Shown: one piece after another, positions 1 through 12,224 of the stretch
Position numbering within the stretch: the first letter of the stretch is position 1
How the letters are laid out: each line of letters opens with the position of its first letter
Program-made: the position numbers and the translations under genes
The notes under the pieces: generated by a model
Databases searched by the model: none
What the model was told of the DNA's origin: nothing
Seen by the model: the letters and a program-made list of their open reading frames with translations, nothing else
Source of the DNA: Delphinapterus leucas
Taxonomy: Eukaryota > Chordata > Mammalia > Artiodactyla > Monodontidae
DNA: 64,000 bases
Assembly: GCF_002288925.2 (NCBI RefSeq)
Contig: NW_022098069.1
Coordinates: forward strand, 69,148,758 to 69,212,757
Direction: 5' to 3'

Positions 1-3000
1 TAGAATTGCTGGATCATATGGTAATTCTATTTTTAATTTTTTGAGGAACACCCACACTTTGTCAGCAGTGTACAAGGGTTCCAATTTCTCCACATCCTTG
101 CTAACACTTGTTATTTCCGGGTTTTATTTTGTTGTTGTTGTTGTTTTTTAATAGTATGTGTGAGGTGATACATCTTTGTGGTTTTGATCTGCATTTTCCT
201 AATGATTAGTGATGTTGAGCATCTTTTCATACGCTTCTTGGCCTTTTGTATGGCGTCTCTGGAGAAATATCTAAGTCCTTTACCCATTTTTTTAATGTGT
301 TTTTTTTGTTGTTGAGTTGTAGGATTTCTTTATGTATTCTGGATATTTTCCCCTTATCAGATATATTATTTGCAAATATTTTCTGCCTTTCTGTAGGTTG
401 CCTTTTTACTCTGTTGATTTTGTTCTTTGAGTCACAGAAACTTAATGTTGATGTAGTCCAATTTGTCTATTTTTACTTTGTTGCCTGTGTTTTTGGTGTC
501 ATTCCAGGAAATCCAATGTCATGAAACTTTTCCCTTTTGGTTTCTTCAAAGAGTTTTATAGTTTTGGCCTACGTTTAGGTGTTTGATCCATTTTGAGTTA
601 ATTTTTATACATGATATAAGGTAAGGCTTCATTCTTTTGCATGTGATATCTAGTTTTCCCAACATGATTTGGGAAGAGACTCCGCTTTTGTGAAAGTTTT
701 ACAGTTTTACATTTCACAGTTAGATCCATAATTCATTTTTGACGTTTCATATCTAGTGAGAGTTATATGTAGAGGTCCATTTTTACATGTGCATGCAAAA
801 TTGTTCTAGCACCATTTAGGGTGCTAGCACCATTTAGGTAGTCAAAAAGACTACCCTTTCTCCATTGGATCGCCTGTACACCTTTGTCAAAAATCAGTTG
901 ACCATATTTGTGTGGGTCATTTCTGTCTATCCTTTCAGTAAACCACACAGTCTTGATGTTCACAGCTTTATAGTAGGATCTAAAATCAGTGTGTTTAACT
1001 TTGTTCTTCATTTTCAAAAGCTGTTTTAGCTATTCTGCTTCCTTGGCCTTTCCATATAAAGTATCATCTCAGGTTGTCATTATCTCTGAAAAATCCTTTT
1101 GGAGTTTTGTTTGGGATTATTTAAAATCTATAGAACAATTTGGGGAGAATTTATAATGTAACAACATTGAATCTCCAGTCGTAAACATTGTCTATCCATT
1201 TATTTAGATGTTCTTTTATTTCAGTGTGTTGTAGTTTGCAGCACAGAGAACTTGCACATATTTTGTTAAGTTTATACTTAAGTAATTCTTTTTCTTTGAG
1301 GTGTATTATATGTGGTATTGTTTAATTTTGGTTTCTAGTTGTTTATTGTTAGTATCTAGAAATATGGTTGATTTTTGTATGTTGCCACCTTTGCTATACT
1401 CACTATTGGTTCTTTGTACCTCTTGGTACTTTGTAGATTTCTTGGGATGTATGTACTTAATCATGTTGTCTGTGAAAGAATATAGTTTTACTTCTTCCTT
1501 TCCAACCTGTGTGCTTGTTTTTCTGACTTCCTACAAGGATTTCCAGTACCATGTTGAATGGAAGTGGTGACAGTGGACATCCATGTTTTGTTCCTTATCT
1601 TAATGAGAAAGTGTTTAGTGTTTTACCATTAAATATGATGGTAGCTTAGACATTTTTGTAGATGCCTTTTAACAAGTTGAGAAAGTTCCTTTCTATTCCT
1701 AGTTTGATCAGAGTTTTTAATCATGAATGGATTTTGAACTTTGTCAAATACTTTTCCTACACCTATCAATATGATCATGGGATTTTTTTTTTTTGAGACT
1801 GCTAAAATCTTGGATTACATTGACTTTGAAATGTTAAACCAGTCTTGCATTCCCAGAATAAACCCAGTAAGTCATGTTGTATTACTCTTTTTATATATTA
1901 CTGCATTCAGTATGCTAATATTTTGTTAAGGATTTTTCTGTCAGTGTTCATGATGGATATTTGTGTATAATTGTTTTACATTTTCTTTGGTTTAGTATCC
2001 GAATAATACTCTCTTAATAAACTGAGATGGGAAGTATTTCCTTTCTTCTAGTTACTGGAAGAAATTATTTAGAATCAATATTTCTTCCTTATATATTTGG
2101 TAGAATTCTCCACTAATACCATCTGAGTCTGGAGTTTTCTTTGTTGCAGTTTGTTTTTGTTTTACTAGGAATTCAGTACCTTTAATAGATAATAGACAAT
2201 TTTGGTTATCTATCTTCCTGGAAAAGTATTGTAAGTTTGTGTCTTTCAGGGAATTTTGTTCATTTCATCTAGGTTGTCAAATTTATACCTTTAGAGTTCA
2301 CTGTTTTTTCTTATCCTTTAGTGTCTGTAAGGGTCTGAGTAAGATTTCTTCTTTCCTTTCTTATGTTGGCAATTTGTGTCTTCTTTCTCTTTTCACTTTT
2401 CCATTTTAGTAGCAGTTTATCAATTTTGTTGATCTTTTCAAAGACCCAGGTTGTGGTTTCATTGATTTTTCTCTATTGCTTTTTGGTTTTCAATTTAACA
2501 GATCTCTGTTCTTGTCCTCCCTCCCTCCCTTCCTTCCTCTTTCTGTCCTTCTTTCTTCTTCCTTTGGGTATTTTTTCTCTTCTTATTCTTGTTTCATATG
2601 GTGGAAATTTAGGTTATTGATTTAAAACCTTTCTTCAGGTACTGTAGATTCCCTTCAAAGTACTGCTTTACCTGCATTTCACAATTTTTTTTGATATGTT
2701 TTATTTTTATTTGCATTCAGCTCAAAATTTTCTAATTTCTCCCCTAAGACTTCCTATTTTATTATAGATTATTTAGAAGTATGTTGCTTAATTTCCAAAT
2801 ATTTGGGAATTTTACAGATATCTTATTGTTTTTAACTACTAGTTAATTGTTACGGTCAGAGACATGCTTTGTATGATTTCAGTTCTTTTAAATTTGATAG
2901 ATTTGTTTCATGATCCAGGATGCCATCCTATCTTATTGAATGTTCCATGTGATTTTTAAAAGAATGTGGTTTGCTGGTGTTGGGACATCTTTAACATATC

Positions 3001-3550
3001 TATTTCTTAATTTCATTTCAGTTTCATATAGGTAACATTTAGTTAGGTCTCAGGTTTTTTAGTTGGTGTGTTTATACCATTTACATTTAGTATAATTGTC
3101 AGTATGTTTGGGTTTAGTTCTGTGATTTAGTTGCTTTTCTGTTTTTTATTTTTTCATTCCTCTATTTTCTTCTTTCTGCCGCCTTTTGAATTATTGGAAT
3201 ATTTTTCAGTACTCCATTTTACTTCATATTTTGCCTTTATTATTGTATTTCTTTGTATGCTTTTTAAAATTAGTTGTCCTAGTGATTGCAATATTCACAC
3301 TTCACTTTTCAGACTGTACTTAGAGTTAATATACTATAAGTTAAAATGAAGTGTAGAAACCTTACAACCATCTAGGTCAAGATGGGTATTCAGTGACAGC
3401 TAGGTGTGTGCCTCAGAAGGCATCCTTAAGTTAGTTGCTCTTTAGCCTCTTCTTCTTCACTTAATCTTTTCTGTACTACCTTTAATCATTTGTTTTGTTC
3501 TGTACTACTTTCAGCCTTGTAGTGTTACAAGTATGTGGAAAATAACTTTA
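1..3550 (-). mobile_element. Old L1 LINE (L1M-type), antisense, runs off left edge
   Basis: Read on the minus strand this is a heavily mutated L1 ORF2. Going rightward it follows ORF2 from its C-terminal part toward its N-terminal part: the GGATCATATGGTAATTCT stretch at the left edge, the cysteine-rich-side text near 200-500, the RT segment around 1560-2130 (ACAGTGGACATCCATG, CCATCTGAGTCTGGAGTTTT) and the more 5' L1M text near 2830-3110. The last recognisable L1 text (CCTTACAACCATCTAGGTC) is near 3360. Frames are broken throughout; open frames such as 246-524 and 2363-2620 lie on the non-coding strand and are not genes. The 3' end lies outside the window. Divergence and text type point to an L1M insertion predating the SINEs. 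Right boundary uncertain by about 150 bp. Confidence 0.85.
2514..2560. repeat. Pyrimidine-rich (TCCC/TTCC)n tract
   Basis: Imperfect CCCTCCCTTCCTTCC microsatellite-like run inside the old L1. Confidence 0.7.
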
Positions 3551-3597
3551 TTCATGCCTCTTTTCTTGGAATTATTTTTTTAATTCAATATGAGATT

Positions 3598-3710
3598 ATT
3601 GATATAGATGAGAAAACTGAGATGCAAAGAGATTTAATTGCCTAAGGTCACACAGCTAATAAGTGGCAGAGCTGGGATTTTTACTCTGGCACACTTGCTT
3701 CAGGGTAGGC
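3598..3710 (-). mobile_element. MIR SINE fragment
   Basis: The plus strand shows the reverse of the MIR core: GATGAGAAAACTGAG, then AAGGTCACACAGCTAATAAG and GGCAGAGCTGGGATT. MIR is an ancient tRNA-derived mammalian SINE; no function is implied. Confidence 0.8.
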
Positions 3711-3817
3711 ACATTTGACTGTATTTTACTTCAGACAATAGTTGTGCTTATGACAAATCTCTTACTCTTTTAAGCATGTGGTTTTTAAGTCTACTTATTA
3801 TCATATCTTTGGGGGTT

Positions 3818-4159
3818 CTAATTTAGTTTTTTTTTTAATAAATTTATTTATTTTATTTTTGGCTGCGTTGGGTCTTCATTGCTGCATGTGGGTTTTCTCT
3901 AGTTGGAATGAGCAGGGGCTACTCTTCATTGTGGTGCACGGGTTTCTTGTTGCAGTGGCTTCTCTTGTTGCAGAGCACAGACTCCAGGCGTGCGGACTTC
4001 AGTAGTTGTGGCACGCAGGCTCAGTAGTTGTGGCACACGGGCTTAATTGCTCCACGGCATGTGGGATCTTCCTGGACCAGGGCTCAAACCCGTGTCCCCT
4101 ACATTGGCAGGTGGATTCTTAACCACTGAGCCACCAGGGAAGCCCCTAATTTAGTTTTT
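3818..4159 (-). mobile_element. CHR-type SINE with target-site duplication
   Basis: Full-length tRNA-Glu-related cetartiodactyl SINE at 3831-4145. The minus strand begins GGGGCTTCCCTGGTGGC, carries an RNA polymerase III B-box-like GGTTTGAGCCC and ends in an A-rich TAAATAAATTTATT tail. It is bracketed by CTAATTTAGTTTTT at 3818-3831 and 4146-4159, a duplication of the kind made by L1 machinery. A 75-aa open frame at 3778-4005 runs across it and is not a gene. Confidence 0.92.
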
Positions 4160-6900
4160 AAAATGTGACTTTTTTTCCATCTTCATAAGTACTTCTTAAA
4201 ATAGCTCGTTAAAAATTTATTCCAGCTATCTTAACTTTTTTGAGTAATGGAACTAGTTTTTGGCATCAAAACATTTTGTGGATTTCCACATAACTGCAAT
4301 TAAATTTTCTCAATGTAATTGAAAAAATATTTTCTGGAAAAAAATATTACTGAGAACTGTGTAACACCTTTAAATGATTTTCTGTTTTTGTAATCGCAAC
4401 ACAATATACATATATTTGAGAAAACAATAGCATATATATGTGCATGTCATATTATTTATTCATGTTTTAGATAATGCTTGGTATTAATGTAGGGCCTTCA
4501 AGCACAGAAGTCTGCAACCCATAGACTGGGAACCATACTTTAGACTATTAATGAATGATAATAACAAAAGTAAAATTTACATTTTTTTCTAGGATGCTAG
4601 AGTTGAATAGATTCAAATTCAGGGGGAAAATATTTACATATGTAGATCAAAGAAGTCTAATTTTTATCAAACTCAAACCTTACCATTAAAGTGGAAGTAC
4701 TGTTCACATTATCCACCTAAAAGGTTCCTATTACCTGTGAGGTGTTAACAGGTATAATTATGGAATTTTTAATAGCTATCTTTTTCATCTTTGATTATAG
4801 TATAGTCTTCTCAAATGGAAAAAGAAACAGATTTTTCAAATATTAAGCCAACCAAAAACATGATGTCTGTGAAGCACAGATTATTTCCAGGAAAACAGAG
4901 CTGAAAGATCAAAAAATGCTTTGAGTTTGGCTGCTTTCTTTTTCTTTCTTCTTTAGTAATCAGTGTCTTGTTCCTAAAGAATTAGTACTAAGAGTCATTC
5001 AAAAAGATTCATTAAAACCAGCAATGAAATTGTTCTGATCAGACTTCTTTTAAGCAGACTCTATTTTGTTTTTTTAGCCTTGGACACAATAGTCTTTTTT
5101 CGTTCTTCTGAAATCAGATGAGTTTTAAAGATTTGAGAAAATGAACTCTGGTATTTGAAGGTTAAAATCTGATGCATTCAACAGAATTTTGATTCAGAAA
5201 AGCTAGAAGTAAAAGTATAAACTCTAGTTTTACAAATATAGTAATAAAGAATATACTTTAGTGGTAACTTAATCTCCATATTAGAGAACTAAGATACTCA
5301 GTGAATTTCAAAGTATCAGACTGATAAAGCAACACCTGGATTAATGTACTTTATTTAAAACTGTTATGAAGGAATGACTAGTCATATGAAGTGAACTTTT
5401 ATCTTTCATTTAAGTAAAAATGTATGTTGTATTTTATGTTCTGTAAAAGTTGACACATTATTACACTACTTGTAGAGCATAAATAGCAACTTGGGAACAA
5501 CTTTGTGAATGGTTAGTAGTTTTCTAAATCATTTAGTTTATACATTCTATTAAATTTTTAAGCTTATTATCAATATTTAGTATGAACTTTTTCTCGTTTT
5601 CAAATTGAGATCCATTGCTTTTCAGCCATAGCAGAGAGATAGGTTTCCAGAATAAAACAAACAGTTTAAAATACCATGCCCACAAAGAGATAAATAGATA
5701 TCCCGTGGGGATAGGGCTAAAGTTGGAGAAGTCACATTCTCCCTTCTTTTCAAGACACACAAAGTGTAAAACAAGATAATTTGTCCTGTTCATTGCCATC
5801 AAGATTTGCACGTCAAAATAATAGCCCCATTCTGTCAGCTCTGTGTTGAGTACTCTCCAGAATACTGTGGTAAATCACAGGTGGGTTGTTCAGGTGTTCA
5901 GAGAGCCCTCAGGAATGGGCAAATAATCAACTGACAGGTCATTGCTGAATCAAGGAATTTACCCTTTTCTTTGGCATATCATAGCTCATGAAGGCTAACA
6001 TTTTGGTAACTGTTTCAGGAAAAGAAATATTGTACTATATTTCCTTTCTTCCCTTCAGTCTCTGTGATACAAAGCAAACAAACTTGTTTACAGAACATCC
6101 AGCATTTGATTGAGTAAGTGACAGTTAGGAAATTAAGCTGTTAATGCAGGAGGATGATTAAGTGAGGAAATCCGTCTTTTGTCAACCACTCATATTTTTA
6201 TTAGTTTTAAAATAGAATCTGCCTTCAGTTTCAGTGGGAGTGTTAGATGTACATGGTTTAATGGATTTTGTACTTGAAATCTGGCTTTCCTCTTTTACTT
6301 ACAATCTAACATCACAATAGAAAATAATTAAAATAGTCTTGTAAATGATTGATACAGGATGATGGTTTAGGCTTATTTATTGAGTCAGAGCTCCACACCT
6401 GTTCTGTGTCATAACAACTTCCTCAGAGGATGAGTTTCGTTTTGTTTTGTTTTTTTTAAGCCATCCTTTCTTGTGATGCCAGAGACATTATAAATCTCTA
6501 AATTGAAAAATGCTGAATTAAATTTGGTTCTTATTTAAATCTATTTAAAATTAACCCTTTGGATACTTTCTGATTTTTAAAGTGGATTGCTGATTATCAC
6601 ATTGCTCTGTATATATTTCTTTTTTTTAAATAAATCTTGATGTTTATCGCAATATAAAGAATAATCGTAACATTACATACAACATTCTTCGCCTAACTGA
6701 CGTTTACTGAAAACAACTGTAAATTTTTACATTTAAGATCATCAAAGTAGACACATATAGGATGACCAAGATTTTATTTGTTTGGTGGCAAATGGAAATT
6801 TGAGCTCACATGTAATATAAGTCAGCATTGTCATAAACCTACTAAAAAATGCTCATGTCATTTTAGGCTTCATTAATTATAGTATCCAGATCACATGAAC
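4160..6900. other. Diverged sequence without recognisable gene
   Basis: AT-rich, CpG-poor DNA. I recognise no exon, RNA gene or clear repeat. The 92-aa minus-strand frame at 5533-5811 has no motif I know and no supporting context. Confidence 0.5.
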
Positions 6901-6904
6901 TAAT

Positions 6905-7130
6905 ACTTCTGTGGTACTCTGTCCTGGTCAGATCACATCTAGAACATAATACACAGTTTTGGGATCTCATGGTTTGTGAATAATTTTAGACATAACAGGT
7001 ATGGATCAGAACATGATTTTACCTTGGAAAATAGAAAAATACAAGGCAGTTATTGCCTTCAGATATTTAAAAGTTTATCCTATAGAAAGGACAGAATTAA
7101 AAGGTTCTGGCAAAACAAATAGAACAATTT
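6905..7130 (+). mobile_element. L3/CR1-like LINE remnant
   Basis: Contains the order of phrases typical of mammalian CR1/L3 3' regions: TCAGATCACATCTAGAACA, ACACAGTTTTGGGATCTC, then a segment resembling the tract before ATTTGAAAGGCTGTC (here CAGATATTTAAAAGTTTATCC). Strongly diverged; family call is tentative. Confidence 0.45.
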
Positions 7131-7220
7131 CCCAATGAACTAGAATTGTTCACTTATTATTATCATCCTGTTATTGCAGGTGTTTTAGAAAGGGGTTGAT
7201 TATGCTAAATGTCTGCTATG

Positions 7221-7317
7221 TTGATTGGAAGTTGGAAAAGATCATTTTTGATCTCTTTTCAATTTTGATTGAAGTTGATTAGGAAGTTGGAAAAGATAAT
7301 TTCTGATCTCTCCAATT
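7221..7317. repeat. Two-copy tandem duplication, period 54 bp
   Basis: TTGATTGGAAGTTGGAAAAG at 7221 recurs as TTGATTAGGAAGTTGGAAAA at 7275; both copies run into GATCTCT and then CAATT. The copies differ at several sites, so the duplication is not recent. Confidence 0.8.
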
Positions 7318-8399
7318 CTGAATTGAATTGGCAAGTATAAAACGATTTTATTGTTCAATCACTTAGCATATATGTGAATATTTACAAATTTGGGATTTGA
7401 ATTTTGAGACTAATCATTGAAAATTACCTTTGGCCCTATGAACGTTCCATGTATTTTTGCCTTCTATATATTTTCTTCTTTTTAAAGATGATTGCAAATA
7501 TGTATCAAAAAGAAAAAGAAAACAAGCATCAAAATTTGGCCCAGGTCATATAAATCCAGTCTGAAGCTAGAGATAGGAATAAGAATGAAGAATACAGGTC
7601 CTCTGTTTAACATGTGAATCCCACTTTTCCGATCATATGTGAAAGTTGAATATTAGGAACTTAATAGCACAGTCTAATAACTTGCTGCTCTCTTTGAAGC
7701 AAACATGGTCCCTCCTCGAAAGGGGGGAAATGTACTTGAAGATCATTCCTTGGCAGTGTTGCCCTTTGAACTCTAGGTTGACTATTTGAATAGATAGGCT
7801 TTCTGGCTCATCTCATCATCCAAAACTTCTTGATATTCTTCTCCTTTCTTTAATGTTGTAAATATTTGGGAGAGTGGATAGTGAATATAGGTTGTATGTT
7901 CGTGCAGAATTCAGCAAGAGAGGTTGGGTGTTTTGCATTAAGTATCTATATTACTATAAAGTTTAATTGCTTTTAGATACCAGTTAGCACTGAGTGGTAC
8001 ACAGAAAGTACCTGTTACACAGAGTTACTCATTTGTGGAATGTAAGAGTGAAAGAATATATGCATGCATCCTTGATAGTTACAAGGGCAGTCATCATGTT
8101 TTATCCATGGCCTAGTCTCAGGATGTTTTTTGGCACTCTCGAGTCCTGATTAACATTTGTCATGTAAATAAATATATTCAATTCAGATAGCAGCAGATAG
8201 ATGTTAGCATTTAGACAAAGCAGATATATTGTCATTTTTTAAATTATATATGTAATTTATTTCATCATTAAATTATGAATTTTCTAGGGAATCTATACAT
8301 ATGTTGATTTCATATCAATCTAAAACAATGTATTGTATAGATATATTAACTTTGGTAGTCTGCCATAAACTTCACTCCATTCTTGTGGGCATTGATACA

Positions 8400-8752
8400 G
8401 GAGAATGGTAGTTCTTTTTTTTTTTTTTTTTTTGGCTGCATTGGGTCTCCGTTGCTGCGTGCAGGCTTTCTCTAGTTGCAGTGAGCGGGGGCCACTCTTC
8501 GTTGCAGTGAGCAGGCTTCTCATTGCGGTGGCTTCTCTTGTTGAGGAGCACGGGCTCTGGGTACGCAGGCTTCAGTAGTTGCGGCGCACGGGCTCTAGAG
8601 TGCAGGCTCAGTAGTTGCGGTGCATGGGCTTAGTTGTTCCATGGCATGTGGGATCTTCCCAGACCAGGGATCAAACCCATGTTCCCTGCATTGGCAAGCA
8701 GATTCTTAACCACTGTGCCACCAGGGAAGTCCTGGAGAATGGTAGTTCTTTT
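8400..8752 (-). mobile_element. CHR-type SINE with perfect 19-bp target-site duplication
   Basis: SINE body 8419-8733, minus strand. The flanking duplication GGAGAATGGTAGTTCTTTT is identical at 8400-8418 and 8734-8752, and the A-tail (poly-T on plus) lies against the left copy, as expected for L1-driven insertion. The perfect duplication suggests a fairly young insertion. The 67-aa frame at 8320-8523 is read through the tail and is spurious. Confidence 0.95.
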
Positions 8753-8892
8753 AGATGCCCTCTCACTATTAATTTCTGAAAAACCAAGAGCAGTTACGAA
8801 AAGTATTTCTTAGATAATACAGGATAGAATAGCTTTTTCTTTGTTTTCCCCTTAAAATAATCTATAGTTATAAATGGGTCTTAAATAATTTG

Positions 8893-9075
8893 GAGCTGGA
8901 TTTGAATTCTATTTTGGCCTTTGCTGTGTGATATGAGGCACTGTTTGCTTATCTGTAAAATGGGGATGCTACCTCTTTTTCAGAAATGTTGGTGAATTGT
9001 ATGGGGTAACTCATATGAACCATTTAGCTTTGAGCCTGTTACAAAGTGAGCCCTTGAGAAACAATAGCTATCATT
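8893..9075 (+). mobile_element. MIR SINE fragment
   Basis: GGAGCTGGATTTGAATTC, then GCTTATCTGTAAAATGGGGAT, and a later GTTGGTGAATTGTATGGGGTAACTC segment in MIR order. Diverged but clear at the CTGTAAAATGGG core. Confidence 0.75.
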
Positions 9076-9089
9076 ACAATTTCGCCAGG

Positions 9090-10595
9090 AAAAAAAAAAA
9101 AAAAAAAGATTAAAATGTCATGGATAAATACCTGACTTTAGCACTTAAAATTTTAAGTTGTTACATCTTCGATTGTTTTATTTTTCCTTTTCAATTCTAA
9201 TGTTGAAATTTTTTCTCCCATTATACAGACTGTATTGGCAATTTGTCATTGGTCATCACTATAAATGAATTGCTTGTTAACTCTAAGTATTCCTTTGGGG
9301 AACCTGGTGATATCTCCTTTTCCTCTCACAGTGTGATGGTTAATGCATGTGATATCTATGCCCCTTCCTCTATATTTTTCTGCATAAAGGTTTCTGAGGT
9401 CTCAAGGAATCTGGAATGGTAAGGTCCTCATCCATTGTCAGGAATCCAGCTTCTTAGGAGCTTTTCCAGCCTTTTGGCTAATACCTAAATAGAATCTTCT
9501 GATTTCCTCAACTTGGTGACTAACATTTTTGTATTTTTAAACTGGCCTGGGTTGATATGAGTCTGTTTGGAGAAGGGTAGTCTGGAAAGTGTTAAGCCAG
9601 AAACAGGAAGATTTAAAGATTGAATCACCCTGTCATTCATTGTATACATAATACCTTATTTTCTCCAAGGTTCTTGTTTAGCCTGTATGATTTGCCTTAT
9701 ATACATGTGCACACACACACATTTTCCAATATAGTCTATAACATATACTGAATAAACTACACCATCTGTATCTTTCTGTCTATTCTAATCTTGGTCAGCA
9801 TCTGCATAGCACTTCTAATAGAATTGCATAGAACTTATGAGCTCAAAATTAATACAAATTTAAGCTTTTCATCTTTACTCTAGGAACATTCCCCATTTCC
9901 AAATTATTTATATTATCATAATTCTCCTATGAAATTATAAAACAAAAATTGTACCATCCCTTCAAATCAGAACTTTATTCAGTTTATGACTCTGCTTGGA
10001 ATAAGAACAAAAGTTTAAAGAAGGTATGATTTAAGTATTACTAGGGGAAAGTAAGGAGAAAAGTGTTATGTTAATAAATTTGCATTGTATGCACATTGTC
10101 AGCTTCCCAGTCTGTAGAAGCATGAAGAATAGAATTTATGTTTTGCATTTTTCAGAAAGTGAGAGACCAGTAGGATTTTAACAGTTTCATAAATGGAGCA
10201 GAAAAGAAGAAAACTGTTGAACCTAAAGCCTGGCTTCATCCAGAAGTAAATATAAATTTTTCTTTTTCTGTCTTTAACCTGAAAGTATGCTCAGAAAGTC
10301 AGGCCTCACCAGAAACATTACTGATGCTTTGGGGCAGTATTTTTTTCAGCTTATGTCCTTTAGTTCAGTCTTTCTGTCTAATACTGGGAAATATTCCCAC
10401 CAATATTGAATGAATGAACTTATGTGAAAGTTTATGCCTGGGGAAAAAGCAAGCTAGAGGCTTTTGATACCTAGTACTAGCTGGTTTGATATAGTAAATG
10501 TTACAGTTCAGAGAACAGAGAGATTACGGAAAGTCAGAATAGTTAGGAAAAGATAAACACACATTACTTATTTGTTAAAAAATTCACTTTCTATG
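9090..10595. other. Diverged sequence, nothing recognised
   Basis: Begins with a pure A run of about 17 bp near 9090-9107. Otherwise AT-rich single-copy-looking DNA with a short CA run near 9709-9721. No exon signal seen. Confidence 0.5.
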
Positions 10596-10599
10596 TGGC

Positions 10600-10745
10600 A
10601 GGCTAAGTAGTTTGCATATACTGTCTCATTTCAATCAGCATAATAATGCAGTTAAGGTAGATACTTTTCATACTGTTTTGTAGGTAAAGAAACAGTCTCG
10701 CAGAGTTTAAGAAACTTGGTCCGTGATCTAACAGCTAATAAATGA
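10600..10745 (-). mobile_element. Probable MIR-family fragment
   Basis: CTGTCTCATTTCAATCAGCATAATAATG, GTAGGTAAAGAAAC and ATCTAACAGCTAATAAATGAC follow the reverse MIR order (TCTCATTTAATCC, GATGAGGAAAC, CACACAGCTA). Weak but ordered. Confidence 0.5.
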
Positions 10746-11399
10746 CTCTATAATGAATGTTACTTTTGTTCATTTGGATATTCTTCCCAGAAATCAGTGA
10801 CTTTTCATGGCCTTTAAAGAATCTGAACTAGTTAACAGGATTGCTACAGACCTTGGGAGTTTCTGGGAATAGATTTAAAGGCACTGAGAAAATCTGATGA
10901 TGGCTATTGAGTGGGAAGTTAAGTAATCCACCTAATTCTCTGTACTAAAAATAAAGTCAGTTGCAATATATTCTTTTATCATTGACCTGAAAAATTTCTG
11001 AGTGTGTAATCCTATGGTGAGTGATAATGTGTCATCCAAGCTTGCTTTACTTTTGGCAGGTACCAGTTGAATCTAAGAAGTACCTGCTTCTTGTATACAA
11101 GGTTTTAATTTGTTTAACAGACAAAAATACGTATTTGCAGCTTGAGGGATCTTTCATGAATGGGGGTGTTCGGTAATACCTCTCTTTCAAGCATGCCATG
11201 GTATCTTGTTAACAGTGACATTTATGAGTTGAAGTAGAAATCAGAATCATTTCAAAATAGACACTGTTCACTACAACATTATTGGCATCTGTTTTTAGCA
11301 TACCAATAATTATTATTAGGGAGCTCTTTTTTGTATGGCAATTTAACATTTTTTTATTGATTGATTGGTTGTATCTAAGCTGCTACAGCTTGATATGTG

Positions 11400-11616
11400 A
11401 TGGTTAAGAACATGGACTCAGGCCATGGGTTTGAATCCCAGTTACATCTCCTACCACATGTATGACCTTTGGCAAATTAGTGAATCTGTGTGACTGTTTT
11501 TTCACCTGTAAAATGGAAATTACAGTAGTACCTATTACAGAGGGTTGTTGTTAGGATTAAATGAATAATAAATTTGAAATAACTTAAAACAATGCTTAAT
11601 AAATATTATTTGTTAG
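11400..11616 (+). mobile_element. MIR SINE, nearly full length
   Basis: Shows the MIR parts in order: tRNA-like head (TGGTTAAGAACATGGACTC, GTTTGAATCCCAGTTAC), ATGACCTTTGGCAAATTA core, CACCTGTAAAATGGAAAT, and the TTGTTGTTAGGATTAAATGA segment ending near AATGCTTAATAAATATTA. Confidence 0.85.
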
Positions 11617-11924
11617 CCTACTTTTTAAAAGTTTGCCTCAGTTTATACCCATGAAAAATTCTTTATGGATATTTTGTTCACTGTGTATTAAAATACATTA
11701 TTAAATGTGGTTGATTTATATGTAATAGATCATCTATATATATTCATTATAAGGTATCATTTATATATTAATCTGGTAGGCTAGTACAAATGTATTCTTT
11801 TTGAAAATTATTTGTGCTTTTGGAAATCTGAGATCCTTCCCAATATTTATGTATAGTGAATTTCCAAAAAGAAAATGAACATTAGATTTGTGAGATACAT
11901 GGGAAGGTTCTATTCCCAGACAGT

Positions 11925-12112
11925 TAATAATTATTATTAAATTCCTAATTATACTTTTCCCAATAGTAGTAATTATTATTAAATTCCAATTATACTTTGC
12001 CTTTAATAATTATTATTAAATTCCTAATTATACTTTGCCTTATAATTATTATTAAATTCCTAATTATACTTTGCCTAATTATATTATTAAATTCCTAATT
12101 ATACTTTGCCTC
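11925..12112. repeat. AT-rich minisatellite, five copies of a 34-45 bp unit
   Basis: The unit contains AATTATTATTAAATTCC followed by AATTATACTTTGCCT. Copies start near 11925, 11970, 12004, 12042 and 12078. Copy 1 has CTTTTCCC in place of CTTTGCCT, copy 2 lacks a CTA triplet's worth of bases and has an extra AATAGTAG spacer, and copy 5 has lost two bases in the ATTATT run. Units 3 to 5 are nearly identical, so the array probably grew from its right side. Confidence 0.9.
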
Positions 12113-12224
12113 TACTTTTTAATATATTAAAAATATTCCTAAAAATATTTTCAACATTTTGATTGTTTTCTGGGGGCTTTGTTTGTTTTTTTACCTACTA
12201 AAAATATTTGTTTAGATCCTTAGT

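Noticed and set aside
3831..4145. tRNA-like sequence with polymerase III box motifs
   Set aside because: It belongs to a SINE; there is no complete tRNA cloverleaf or anticodon arm, so it is not a tRNA gene. The same holds for the other SINE copies.
11925..12112. Regular repeats suggesting a CRISPR array
   Set aside because: The units abut with no unique spacers, and the surroundings are mammalian. It is a minisatellite.
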